DNA from: JANRLJ01 sp033762735
GTDB lineage: Bacteria > Chloroflexota > Anaerolineae > Aggregatilineales > Phototrophicaceae
Reading direction: 5' to 3'
NCBI GenBank assembly: GCA_033762735.1
Contig: JANRLJ010000072.1
Span: 11,527 to 75,526 of the forward strand
Length of the DNA: 64,000 nt
Part shown: piece by piece, positions 15,743-24,494 of the stretch
Position numbering within the stretch: the stretch's first letter is position 1
Layout of the letters: every line of letters starts with the position of its first letter
Position numbers and translations under genes: made by a program
Notes under the pieces: generated by a model
Database searches by the model: none
What the model was told of the DNA's origin: nothing
The model's input: the letters and a program-made list of their open reading frames with translations, nothing else

Positions 15743-17938
15743 TCAGCGTCCCTTCTCGAAAGCCAGAATCGCGTTGCCCGACACTGCATAGATCATATTC
15801 TCCCCCGGCGAGGTGGCAATCGCGCTCACGAGGGCGAACAGCGACTCATCGCGCGGGCGGAAGGCGGCGCTGAAGTTGCCGCCGCGTGTGACTTCATAGA
15901 TCGTGGCCTGTTCGCGGCTGATGAGATAGAGCATATTTACGATGGGATTGTCATCGAGATACATGGACACCGCGCTGCTGAGTTCCTGCCCGATAGGGAA
16001 CATCACCAGCGACAGTTCTTCCTGCTGACCGCCCCGGAACTTGCGCACGACTCCCTGGGCCAGCAGCACATAAATCGACCCGGTATCGTCCTCGATTTCA
16101 AAGTCCACCGCCGTATTGGCCGCGAGTCGGCTTTGACCGCCGAAATACTCGCTGGGCGCATTGGCATAGGCGTTGTCCCCGGACGGCTCATAGCGCCAGA
16201 TTTCGCCCGCGCCTGCGTCCAGCACATACAGCCGTCCGCTCCATGTCGCAATGGCGACCGGGCTGCTCCAGTTCTCCACGCCAATCAACTGCTGCGCCTC
16301 GCACTGCAAAAAGGCCGGGGAACAGCCCACCAGCACCCCGCTGCGGTCAAGCGCCAGAATCAGGTTATCCTGCTCGGAATAGGCGATGTCGATGATTTCA
16401 TCCACCGCATAGCCGTTCACCACCGCGCCGCGCCGCATGTCCGGCACTGCCCTGCCGACGGACGCCCGCTGCCGTCCATCTTCGGTCAACTGCACCTGAT
16501 ATACCTGTGAAATGGCCGAATCCAGCACATACAGATCAAGGCTGTGGATGACGATATTTTTGAGCGATGCACCGACGAACGTTTCAATCGGGTATACATC
16601 CCGCCGGGTGATCTGCATCAGCGCGTCAATCGCACCCTGCCCCTCAGCCATGAAGGCCAGCAGAGTCGGGTCATCAGGCCGCTGCGTCAGGCAGAGATCA
16701 ACCTGTTCCAGCGCCAGCGCCCACGTACTCAGCACCGTTTGCCGCTCCTGCGAGGGGACGCTCCGCGCCAGCGAAGTCCGCCGCAGCGCTTCTTCACGGC
16801 ACAACTCGAACTCGCTTTCGCCCGTGCCGGAAAGCCACAGCATCATCACCATGCCGACTACGCCCACCGGCAGCAGCACCACCAGCCCAGCAGCCAGGGG
16901 CGACGTGAACCAGGTGCGCTGGCCTTCCTGCGGCGGCGGGAAGAACTGATTCAGCAGGCGGCTGATCCCGGCCAGGAAGCGCGACAGCAGCAGCGCCGAT
17001 GAACCTGCCGTGCGGTTGGCGCGGCGCTGGAGTTCGGCGGCTGCTTTTGACTCGCGGGGTTCGCGCTTTGGCCGGGCTGGGGCGGCTTCCGGCGCGGGTG
17101 TTTCTAATCCGGCAGGGGCAGAAGGGTCGGTGCCGACGGCAACATTTATGGCAGCAGCGGAGACAGCCTTCAGTTCGCTGGTGGCCGTTTTGACCTTGCC
17201 GCTGGCCGTAAACTGCGCGGTGGATTCGCCCACCAGCACGGCTTCTGCGACGGGTTCTTCCGGCGGGACGAATTCCGCCGCGACCAGCGTCAGTTGCAGC
17301 TTGGCTAAATCCTTAAAACCGATCAGCACATCGCTGAATTCGGCGGAAAGCAGCACATTGTTGAAGTTCTCGACGGTGAATTCGGCCAGATTCGAATCGC
17401 CCATAATCAGGCGCGTCCCGGCGGCCACGCGGTACTGCGTCATCTTGACGTTGGGCGTCTCCTGCACACCGAGCGGCGCGGTGTAGAGCGCTTCATCGTC
17501 TTCCAGATTTTCGGGGAAGGTGCGGGTCTGGTTTTCGTGGCGCAAAATGACCACGCCAGGGCCGATGCGCCCGACGATCAGATCCGCGCCGCGCATCACC
17601 GCACACAGCATATTGGCTTCGTAGGTGCGCTTGGCGGTGGTGTTATGCTCCACCAGATTCCTGTTGATGGTGTTGAAGACCTCGCGCAGCCCTGACGTAA
17701 CGCTGCCTGTGCTGTTGAAGTAGCGCTCGGCGGCCAGCTTCGCCATCTGCTCGTAGAACAGGGCTGGCGCGATGGCATCGCCGGAGGGCAGCACCAGCGC
17801 GAAAAAGGTATCCGCTTCTCGTCCACGCGCGGCCTTGCGGGGCGCGACCTCCACCAGTGCCCCCGGCGGCGGCGCACTGATCGACCGCCCGCCCACGACG
17901 TACAGATTGCCTACCAGCGCTTCAAAGTCAAACGCCAT
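15743..17938 (-). CDS. PP2C-like / membrane / beta-propeller protein
   Basis: A 731-residue membrane protein in three parts. Residues 1-~215 resemble a PP2C (PPM) phosphatase fold (MAFDFEALVGNLYVVGGRS, FFALVLPSGD, YEANMLCAVMRGADLIVGRIG, LIMGDSNLAEF), but the usual metal-binding DG and GD..D residues are not clear, so it may be catalytically inactive. An acidic/Ala-rich linker leads to one membrane helix (about 355-380, LAAGLVVLLPVGVVGMVMM). The C-terminal ~330 residues contain repeated strand motifs (YVLDAGAGEIWRYEPSG, IYVLLAQGVVRKF) consistent with an NHL/SMP-type propeller, probably extracytoplasmic. I infer a signalling or envelope-sensing role. Confidence 0.7.
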   Translation of the reverse strand: MAFDFEALVGNLYVVGGRSISAPPPGALVEVAPRKAARGREADTFFALVLPSGDAIAPALFYEQMAKLAAERYFNSTGSVTSGLREVFNTINRNLVEHNTTAKRTYEANMLCAVMRGADLIVGRIGPGVVILRHENQTRTFPENLEDDEALYTAPLGVQETPNVKMTQYRVAAGTRLIMGDSNLAEFTVENFNNVLLSAEFSDVLIGFKDLAKLQLTLVAAEFVPPEEPVAEAVLVGESTAQFTASGKVKTATSELKAVSAAAINVAVGTDPSAPAGLETPAPEAAPARPKREPRESKAAAELQRRANRTAGSSALLLSRFLAGISRLLNQFFPPPQEGQRTWFTSPLAAGLVVLLPVGVVGMVMMLWLSGTGESEFELCREEALRRTSLARSVPSQERQTVLSTWALALEQVDLCLTQRPDDPTLLAFMAEGQGAIDALMQITRRDVYPIETFVGASLKNIVIHSLDLYVLDSAISQVYQVQLTEDGRQRASVGRAVPDMRRGAVVNGYAVDEIIDIAYSEQDNLILALDRSGVLVGCSPAFLQCEAQQLIGVENWSSPVAIATWSGRLYVLDAGAGEIWRYEPSGDNAYANAPSEYFGGQSRLAANTAVDFEIEDDTGSIYVLLAQGVVRKFRGGQQEELSLVMFPIGQELSSAVSMYLDDNPIVNMLYLISREQATIYEVTRGGNFSAAFRPRDESLFALVSAIATSPGENMIYAVSGNAILAFEKGR

Positions 17939-18021
17939 CGCTTATCGATTCCATTGGTGAACTTACATGCGGGCATTGTACCCGATGCATGGAATGTGTC
18001 CAATGTGGCGGGTGGGGAGTG

Positions 18022-18060
18022 GCCCTCACCCCAAACCCCTCTCCCAAAGGAGAGGGGCTT
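18022..18060. repeat. hairpin repeat, CCTCACCCC family
   Basis: Short copy: CCCTCACCCC, then CCCCTCTCC/GGAGAGGGG arms, between the propeller gene and the P450 gene. Confidence 0.7.
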
Positions 18061-18119
18061 AAGCGCAAGGTTTAATTTTTCTCCCCTGACCTTGCTGTTC
18101 GCGGTCTGGAGTAGGGGGC

Positions 18120-19319
18120 TTACGCCGGGGTGAAGCGCAGCATCATGGTTTTGGGGGCGCGGGTGAAAACGCCTTCTTCAGCCGGGGTGCCGTTGGCAAA
18201 CTCGATATTGGAGAACGCATCGAGAAGCTGATTGGTGGCAATTTCAATTTCGGTCTTCGCCAGAATCGCGCCGACGCAGAAGTGCCGCCCCAGCGCGAAC
18301 GCGGTGTGGTTGGCCGCGCCGCTGAAGGCCTGCTTCATGTCCAGGTCGGTGCGGGTGATGTCGAACGTGTCGGGGTTGGCATAGACGCGATCATCACGGT
18401 TGGCCGCGCCGATCAGGCAGGTGACGGTCTTGCCCGCCGGGATCACGCCGCCGCTCACTTCCACATCTTCACTCGGTGTGCGCATAATCATGTGCACCGG
18501 GGGCGAGTAGCGCAGCATTTCGGCGGTCGCCTTTTCGATCATGCTGCGATCCTGCCGCACCAGCTGCATCTGGTCGGGATGTTCCAGCAAATCCTTGAGC
18601 AGGTTCGCCATCGCCTTGTCGGTCGTCTCGCCGCCCGCCGCCAGCAAAAGGCTGACGAACGCCTTGATTTCCAGGTCGGTCATGCGCACACCGTCAATTT
18701 CCGACGTGCACAGCGTCGAGAGCAGATCGGTGCCGGGGTTGGCGCGGCGGTCAGCGATGATGGGCAGCATGTAGTCCTGCAACTCACGCTGCGTTTGCAG
18801 GCCGCGTTCGGTCACGCCGGGGTCGCCTGTAAGGTTGGAGAGGAAATCGATGATGGATGTGTACCATCTGGCGAACAGCGGCAGATCGGTGCGCGGCAGG
18901 CCGAGCATATCCACAATCACCGAGATCGGGAAGCGGCGGGCGAACGCCTCGACAAAATCCACATCGCCGCCGTCGCGGAAGCCGTCGATCAGTTCCTTCG
19001 CGTTGGCCTGAATCACGGGGATGAACTTTTCCTGCAGGTCGCGTCCACGAAACGCGGGAGTCAGCAGGTTGCGGTGGGTGGCATGTTCGCGCCCGTCCAT
19101 TTGCAGGATGGTGCGGCCATGCACGGGTTCAAGCTGCCATTCATAATTCTTGGAGGTAAACACCGGGTCTTTAAAGGCTTTTTCAACATCTTCATAACGG
19201 CTGAGGATATAGCTCTGGAATCCTTCGTGGTAGGCCAGAGGGTATTCGTCGCGCAGGGTTTTATAGTGGGGGTATGGATTCGCGGCGAATTCGGGAGAAA
19301 GAATGTCTGGTGCGGTCAT
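18120..19319 (-). CDS. cytochrome P450
   Basis: A 399-residue soluble class-I-type P450. Marks are the I-helix AAGGETTDKA (O2-activating acid/Thr), the K-helix E-x-x-R in EMLR, and the heme-binding FALGRHFCVG with the axial Cys. ATG 19319 follows AAGGA; a longer frame to 19388 is rejected. The enzyme should hydroxylate an unknown substrate using a ferredoxin partner, and none is encoded nearby. It stands alone between a repeat and a DUF2442 gene. It lies ~5.5 kb beyond the pfa cluster, so tailoring of that product is only a possibility. Confidence 0.93.
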   Translation of the reverse strand: MTAPDILSPEFAANPYPHYKTLRDEYPLAYHEGFQSYILSRYEDVEKAFKDPVFTSKNYEWQLEPVHGRTILQMDGREHATHRNLLTPAFRGRDLQEKFIPVIQANAKELIDGFRDGGDVDFVEAFARRFPISVIVDMLGLPRTDLPLFARWYTSIIDFLSNLTGDPGVTERGLQTQRELQDYMLPIIADRRANPGTDLLSTLCTSEIDGVRMTDLEIKAFVSLLLAAGGETTDKAMANLLKDLLEHPDQMQLVRQDRSMIEKATAEMLRYSPPVHMIMRTPSEDVEVSGGVIPAGKTVTCLIGAANRDDRVYANPDTFDITRTDLDMKQAFSGAANHTAFALGRHFCVGAILAKTEIEIATNQLLDAFSNIEFANGTPAEEGVFTRAPKTMMLRFTPA

Positions 19320-19427
19320 TGGGAAGTCCTTTGATCGTTGATACCCGCGCGTAGTGTAACCCATTATCGGGCGGCAAACCGTAAACATTTCGCCCGCCGC
19401 CCGATGTGTTACATTCTTGTGAGAAGA

Positions 19428-19709
19428 TCACGACTCCGATTGCGTTTTCTGCTTCGGCTCCGATGCGCGATTTCCCCTCAGCATCCCCGCAACAGATAAA
19501 TCCTCATCCAGATCGGGCCAGTAAATGCCGGATGCGCCCAGTTCAACGTTGTTGAGCTGTTCCATTGTTGCGTCACGGAAAGCGGGATACCAGTCCAGAG
19601 GCGTTGCAATCAGCCGTCCATCCTTCAGCACCACGCGCAGCATCCCATCGCTGATTTCCACGCCTGTCGGCATTTCTGCCTCGTTGAAGATCTGCTTATG
19701 CTTCGTCAT
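19428..19709 (-). CDS. DUF2442 domain protein
   Basis: A 93-residue DUF2442 protein. The family signature is visible as LKDGRLIATPLDWYPAF, then NVELGASGIYWPDLDEDLSV with a final GMLRG. Such genes often follow a DUF4160 gene and may form toxin-antitoxin-like pairs; no DUF4160 partner is seen here. Function unknown. Confidence 0.8.
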   Translation of the reverse strand: MTKHKQIFNEAEMPTGVEISDGMLRVVLKDGRLIATPLDWYPAFRDATMEQLNNVELGASGIYWPDLDEDLSVAGMLRGNRASEPKQKTQSES

Positions 19710-19763
19710 CGCTCAAATCCATCATCCCTACCATCCACGACTCTCTCTGGGGTTTTGGGGTAA

Positions 19764-19883
19764 GGGCGAGGCATGCCTCGCCCCTACGGCACCACCTGAA
19801 ACGGAGCAATCCTTTTTTAGGACGCGCCACGAAGTGGGGTACATCCAAATTAGAGAGTAGGACACGGCATACCGTGTCCCTAC
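19764..19883. repeat. two dispersed palindromes
   Basis: GGGCGAGGCATGCCTCGCCC (19764-19783, then CTAC) and GACACGGCATACCGTGTCCC (19861-19880, flanked by GTAG and TAC). Both belong to the GTAGGG.../...CCCTAC inverted-repeat family seen across the window. Nothing else is evident in 19710-19974. Confidence 0.75.
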
Positions 19884-19974
19884 GACCAACATCGCACAGT
19901 TTCTTTTTGACTCGACATCATTACGCGCCAATTGAGAACGTGAGCTGATAAGCGCGGTGTTTCAGTTCAAAAAC

Positions 19975-21471
19975 TCATTGCTCATCGCTCATCGCTTCTT
20001 TTACTGTACCCAGCGCCGCCTGCATAAACGCGGTCACATCGTCCTTAAATTTCGCCAGCGATTTCACGTCCAGATAGAACATGTGCCCGGCTTCGTAATA
20101 GGTGGTGCTGATGTTCCCACGCAGCGATGCTTCCAGCGTCCCCAGCCGCCCCATGTGATCGACGGTGTACTGCGCGGCGTAGTGCGGCGTGGCGAGGTCA
20201 TAATAGCCCTGTGCCAGCAGCACCTTCATATACGGATTTTTCGTGAGCGCCGCCCGCAGCGGTTCGCTCGTATCGACACCGCCCTGCCCCCAGTCCCACT
20301 CGCGGTTGACCCTGAAGCTGAGCGTCTGATACTCCACATCGGACTCATAACGCAGTTCGCGGCGGGCATAGTCGTTAAAGGTGGCCGTATAAGGCGGGGT
20401 GATGGCTGTCAGCGACGGGTCGAAATCTGACACTTCGTTCACGTTGCTGGCATCAATCCCCTTGAAGCGGCTGTCCAGCCGACCGACGGTGCGCCACTGA
20501 TCGCGCAGCAGTTCCTTGCAGAACTGGTGAATATTGATGCGCAGGTTGGTGTAATCCACGAAGCGCGGTTCCAGCCCGGTATAGGCCGCCAGCCGTTGGA
20601 TGAGCGCGGCGCGTTCGTCGGCGCTCAGTTGATCGCCCTTCGCCAGCGCCAGCAGATAATCCCCGCTGGCGAACGCTTCCACCTCCGCCAGAAAGTCCGG
20701 CAGCGCCCGTTCAAGCTGATCCTTGGGCAGCTTGCCGTGATACCACGCCGTCGAGGCGTAGGTCGGCAGGAACAGCGCGTAGGGCAGGTCGTTGCTGCCG
20801 AAGCGGCTGGTCAGGAAGTTCCAGACGGTGGAGACCATAATGATGCCGTTGAGCGCGATGCCCCGGTCAAACAGGTGATTGGATAAACCAGCCGCGCGAG
20901 TCGTGCCGTAGCTCTCGCCGGAGAGAAACAGCGGCGATGCCCAGCGCTCATAGCGCGTCAGATACAGCCGGATAAAGTCACTGACCGAGCCAATATCACC
21001 GTTCAGGCTCCAGAACTTCTTGTTGAAATCGGGCTTTACGGCGCGGCTGTAGCCCGTGCCCACCGGGTCGATGAACACCAGATCGGTCAGGTCGAGCCAG
21101 GTGTATTCGTTGGTCACGAGGCGGTAAGGCGGCGCGGGCATCCAGCCCTCATCCTGCATCTGCACGCGCTTCGGCCCCAGTGCGCCCAGATGCAGCCAGA
21201 TCGAGGCCGACCCCGGCCCGCCGTTGAAGGCGAAGGTCAGGGGACGCTCCGCCGGATTTTCCACCCCATCCAGCGTGTAGGCCATGAAGAAAATGTCGGC
21301 CTCGTGTTCGCCGTTGTCCACGTTGTGCAGCGGCATCATGCCGGTCGTCACCGTGTAATTGAGGGTGCGCCCGTTGATAGTGATGGCGTGGCGCGTCTGC
21401 ACCGGGGATTCCGGTTTGGACTCGGTGCGCTTCTGGTCGTCGGTCTGGGGTTTCTTGTCTTCGTCGCTCAT
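19975..21471 (-). CDS. S10 family serine carboxypeptidase-like protein
   Basis: A 498-residue alpha/beta-hydrolase of peptidase family S10. NGGPGSASIWLHLGALGP forms the oxyanion hole, SGESYGTTRAAGLS holds the nucleophile Ser, and EAGHMFYLD the catalytic His near the C-terminus. There is no signal peptide, unlike most secreted S10 enzymes; the N-terminus is charged and Lys/Pro/Glu-rich. The last residues (EAMSDEQ) and stop are encoded by a heptamer repeat (GCGATGA units). It probably removes C-terminal residues from peptides. The gap 21472-21792 holds a hairpin repeat and otherwise nothing recognisable. Confidence 0.88.
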   Translation of the reverse strand: MSDEDKKPQTDDQKRTESKPESPVQTRHAITINGRTLNYTVTTGMMPLHNVDNGEHEADIFFMAYTLDGVENPAERPLTFAFNGGPGSASIWLHLGALGPKRVQMQDEGWMPAPPYRLVTNEYTWLDLTDLVFIDPVGTGYSRAVKPDFNKKFWSLNGDIGSVSDFIRLYLTRYERWASPLFLSGESYGTTRAAGLSNHLFDRGIALNGIIMVSTVWNFLTSRFGSNDLPYALFLPTYASTAWYHGKLPKDQLERALPDFLAEVEAFASGDYLLALAKGDQLSADERAALIQRLAAYTGLEPRFVDYTNLRINIHQFCKELLRDQWRTVGRLDSRFKGIDASNVNEVSDFDPSLTAITPPYTATFNDYARRELRYESDVEYQTLSFRVNREWDWGQGGVDTSEPLRAALTKNPYMKVLLAQGYYDLATPHYAAQYTVDHMGRLGTLEASLRGNISTTYYEAGHMFYLDVKSLAKFKDDVTAFMQAALGTVKEAMSDEQ

Positions 21472-21553
21472 CGGGTGATGTCCTTGTGTCGTGGTTGGTT
21501 CTAAGCAGCCTCAGGTAATTTCTTTCCAATCCTGACCCCCATCGCTGACGCGA

Positions 21554-21607
21554 CTTCCCCTCTCCCTAAGCGCAGCGACGCAATGGAGAGGGGGTTGGGG
21601 GGTGAGG
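21554..21607. repeat. hairpin repeat, CCTCACCCC family
   Basis: CTTCCCCTCTCC...GGAGAGGGGGTTGGGGGGTGAGG, with a central AAGCGCAGCGACG loop, between the S10 gene and the STAS gene. Confidence 0.8.
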
Positions 21608-21792
21608 ACTATCGTAATTACCTGTGATGACTTAGACAGATAAACAGCCCTCTATTGAACCATCAACATCGCTCCAATACCAGCAATTGGACGAGTGCTG
21701 CACCGCAGACTCCTGCCCTTCACGGGTGGCGATTTCTGCTATAATGCCACACACGGCGTAAGGACGACGTAAGGTGAGAGGGCAGCGCGGTT

Positions 21793-22137
21793 ATGTTTTC
21801 CACAAAAATCACCGACTCAGGCAATGTGCGTGTCGTGGAATGCGCGGGACGTTTAGACGGCAGTACGGCCACCCAGCTTGGCGATGTGCTGGCGCAGGCC
21901 ATCGACCCCGAACATCCTTTTATCGTCCTTGATCTGGATAAAGTCGAATATATGTCCAGCGCCGGACTGCGCGAGATCGTGGCAGGCTTCAAGCAGGTGC
22001 GCAAGTTCAAGGGCGATGTGCGCCTCGCGACCGCCTCTGACCGCACGGTCTCTGTGCTGGATATTGTCGGCCTCAGTCCCTCGGTCTATCCGACGGTGCA
22101 GGCCGCCATCAAGAGTTTCAAAGCAGAGGACAATTAA
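21793..22137 (+). CDS. STAS domain anti-sigma factor antagonist
   Basis: A 114-residue SpoIIAA-like STAS protein. The phospho-acceptor block is YMSSAGLREIV, preceded by FIVLDLDKVEY. In this family an anti-sigma kinase phosphorylates the Ser, and the unphosphorylated form frees a sigma factor. No kinase or phosphatase gene adjoins it. It lies 6 bp before the LCP gene and is probably cotranscribed, suggesting a link to envelope assembly. Confidence 0.92.
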   Translation: MFSTKITDSGNVRVVECAGRLDGSTATQLGDVLAQAIDPEHPFIVLDLDKVEYMSSAGLREIVAGFKQVRKFKGDVRLATASDRTVSVLDIVGLSPSVYPTVQAAIKSFKAEDN

Positions 22138-22143
22138 TACGAC

Positions 22144-23616
22144 ATGCGGATTCCTTCCTGGATGTTTCTCGTCGGGCTGGTGGCGTTCATCGGTGCAACG
22201 GCACTGTGCTCGGTGTTTTCCTATACATTTGCGCGGCAGTTCGTGATCGATGCCGAAGCGCAGGGGGTGGACACAGGCTTTCTCGATTTCCGTCCGCAGC
22301 AGCCTACCGCAAGGTCAATCCCTACCCGCACTGCTGCGACCCCCAGCCGCACCCCGCAGCCGGGCGAAACCTTCACCCCCGAACTGACCGTCACCGACGG
22401 CCCCACGCCGACGTTCGATCCCCTGGGCGATATTCAACCCTGGAATGACCCGCGCCGTGTGACGATTCTGCTGATGGGCATCGACCAGCGCGGGAGCGAA
22501 TATGACCGCGAAAACGCCCACTTTACCGATACCATGATCCTCGTGCAGATCGACCCGGTGGGCAAGCGCATGGGGGTGCTGAGCATCCCCCGTGACCTGT
22601 GGGTGCGGATTCCGGGTTATGACTACGGGCGCATCAACACCGCCAACTACCTGGGCGACATCAATCAACTGCCGGACGGCGGGCCAGGGCTGGCGATGGA
22701 GACGATTCGGCGCAACATCGGCGTGAGCGTGGATTACTACGCCCGCATCAATTTTGATGTATTCCTGACGATTGTCGATACGGTCGCGCCGGATGGTGTG
22801 GAGATCGAAGTCACCGAACTGATCGACGACCCCGATTACCCCGACGCGGGCTTCGGCACGATTCCGGTGCGCTTCGAACCCGGCGTCGAGGTGATGAACG
22901 CCGAGCGCCTGCTGCAATATGCCCGCACTCGCGCCACCGATGACAGCGACTTTGGCCGTGCTCGCCGCCAGCAGCAGGTGCTGCGAGCGCTGCAAGCCGA
23001 AGTGCTGAGCGCGGGCGGTCTGCTGAACGCGATCACGCAGATTCCCACGCTTTACAGTGAACTGGCGGGCAGCTACGAGACGAACGCCCCGCTGGACGAA
23101 ATTCTGCGGCTGGCGCGGCTGGTGGCGGAAATCCCCAGTGAGGCAATCACCTTTGGGCAGATCGGCCCGGCGCAGGTGGAATTCGCCGTGACGGGCGACG
23201 GCACCCAGCAAATCCTGATTCCGCGTCAGGAAGGCATTGCGCGGGTGGTGCAGTCCACCTTCGATCCACAGCCAGAACTGTCGCAGGGTGATCTGCGTCT
23301 CCGCGCCGAACAGGAGGCCGCGTCCATTGTGGTGTTCAATAACGCGGGTGTCCCCGGCCTCGCGCAGCAGACGAGCACCTGGCTGAACAGTCAGAATGTG
23401 GACGTGGCCGGGCTGGGCAACATCGACCCGGCGGCAGGCGCACCGACGACCATCCGCGACTACGGTAACAAGCCCTATACGGCGCAGTACCTCGCGCAGC
23501 TTCTCGGCCTGTCAGAAGATCGCATTATCGCGGGTGATCGCTCCGATGGGTTGACGACCGCCGACATTATGATCGTCGCTGGCCCGGATATTCAAACGCT
23601 GCTCGGCGCACCTTAG
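22144..23616 (+). CDS. LCP (LytR-CpsA-Psr) family protein
   Basis: A 490-residue membrane-anchored protein: an N-terminal membrane helix (about 5-28), a Pro/Thr-rich spacer, the LCP domain with LMGIDQRGSEY, FTDTMILVQID, VLSIPRDLWV and YARTRATDDSDFGRARRQQ (the Arg/Asp residues that bind pyrophosphate-lipid), and a C-terminal LytR_C domain (VVFNNAGVPGLAQQT). LCP proteins transfer glycopolymers from undecaprenyl pyrophosphate to the cell wall or other acceptors. It follows the STAS gene closely. A weak hairpin (AGTCCT/AGGACT, 23625-23644) lies after the stop. Confidence 0.93.
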   Translation: MRIPSWMFLVGLVAFIGATALCSVFSYTFARQFVIDAEAQGVDTGFLDFRPQQPTARSIPTRTAATPSRTPQPGETFTPELTVTDGPTPTFDPLGDIQPWNDPRRVTILLMGIDQRGSEYDRENAHFTDTMILVQIDPVGKRMGVLSIPRDLWVRIPGYDYGRINTANYLGDINQLPDGGPGLAMETIRRNIGVSVDYYARINFDVFLTIVDTVAPDGVEIEVTELIDDPDYPDAGFGTIPVRFEPGVEVMNAERLLQYARTRATDDSDFGRARRQQQVLRALQAEVLSAGGLLNAITQIPTLYSELAGSYETNAPLDEILRLARLVAEIPSEAITFGQIGPAQVEFAVTGDGTQQILIPRQEGIARVVQSTFDPQPELSQGDLRLRAEQEAASIVVFNNAGVPGLAQQTSTWLNSQNVDVAGLGNIDPAAGAPTTIRDYGNKPYTAQYLAQLLGLSEDRIIAGDRSDGLTTADIMIVAGPDIQTLLGAP

Positions 23617-23654
23617 CTTGGAAAGTCCTTATTTGCAGGACTCTTCAAAACCTC

Positions 23655-24491
23655 CTAATCAATCCTTCCTCTTTGGCTGTAGGTATTCAGATCGACAGGC
23701 GTAATTGCATCGGGCGGAACCAAACGGTAGTGCTTTTCGTCGATCAAACGCACACCCTCTTCGCCCATTTCAAAACGAAAGAGCGCGATTACTTCGTCTT
23801 CCATAAATTGTGCCGCAATCGCGCGACAGATGAGATTGGGAAATTTCTGGGCGCACACCGCGAAGTCCTGCTCAATCTGAACAATACTGAGACGATCCAC
23901 GCCGCCTTTCGCCTGAACAGGGAACACGTATTGTGCGCCGCGCCGATCTATACCGACATAAATTTCATCCGTTTCCACCTGCCCTAATCCGCTGACTGTT
24001 GTTCGCAGGTGATTTTGCAGGGAATAGCACGTCACACCTGTAAAAATATCAATCAGGCGGTTGTAGCGTACCTTCGCTAAAAGCGCCTGCTCATCATTGA
24101 GCGAATATTTTGCCACAATGCCTGGTGTGGCATCGGGAATTTTAGTTTGTGCAAGCAGTTCTTGTGGCACAAGTGGACGATCAATGACGGCCACAAATTT
24201 ATACAGCGCTCTGCCCGCAGGACGAATAATCCAGGTTTTGCCCTCTGGCGCTTTTGAACCGATTGTCTGTGGCAGCAGTGTTCGATAGCGAAAACTGTAG
24301 ATCACATCGCCTAAATTCTTTGGCAAATTTATGCCAAGTGATTGGGCGACTCTTTCGATGTCTGTACGCTCGAATAGAACTTCCTCGGCTCCTTCAACGT
24401 AATGGTCAAAGAAAATACGTTCGATGATCTGGTTGTAGCGATTCTGCTCTTTCACCACGCCCTCTTTGTCCTTGTGGAAACGCTTGCCCAA
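23655..24491 (-). CDS. putative type II restriction endonuclease
   Basis: A 278-residue protein immediately downstream of a DNA methyltransferase gene (3-bp gap). The block VETDEIYVGIDRRGAQYVFPVQAKGG looks like a PD-(D/E)XK nuclease core in which the last motif is Q-A-K instead of (D/E)-x-K, followed by IVQIEQDF. I do not recognise a named restriction-enzyme family. The N-terminal ~110 residues may recognise DNA. Base composition of this gene and its partner is visibly lower in GC than the flanking LCP gene. The call relies on context and the core motif. Confidence 0.65.
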   Translation of the reverse strand: MGKRFHKDKEGVVKEQNRYNQIIERIFFDHYVEGAEEVLFERTDIERVAQSLGINLPKNLGDVIYSFRYRTLLPQTIGSKAPEGKTWIIRPAGRALYKFVAVIDRPLVPQELLAQTKIPDATPGIVAKYSLNDEQALLAKVRYNRLIDIFTGVTCYSLQNHLRTTVSGLGQVETDEIYVGIDRRGAQYVFPVQAKGGVDRLSIVQIEQDFAVCAQKFPNLICRAIAAQFMEDEVIALFRFEMGEEGVRLIDEKHYRLVPPDAITPVDLNTYSQRGRID

Positions 24492-24494
24492 TTG

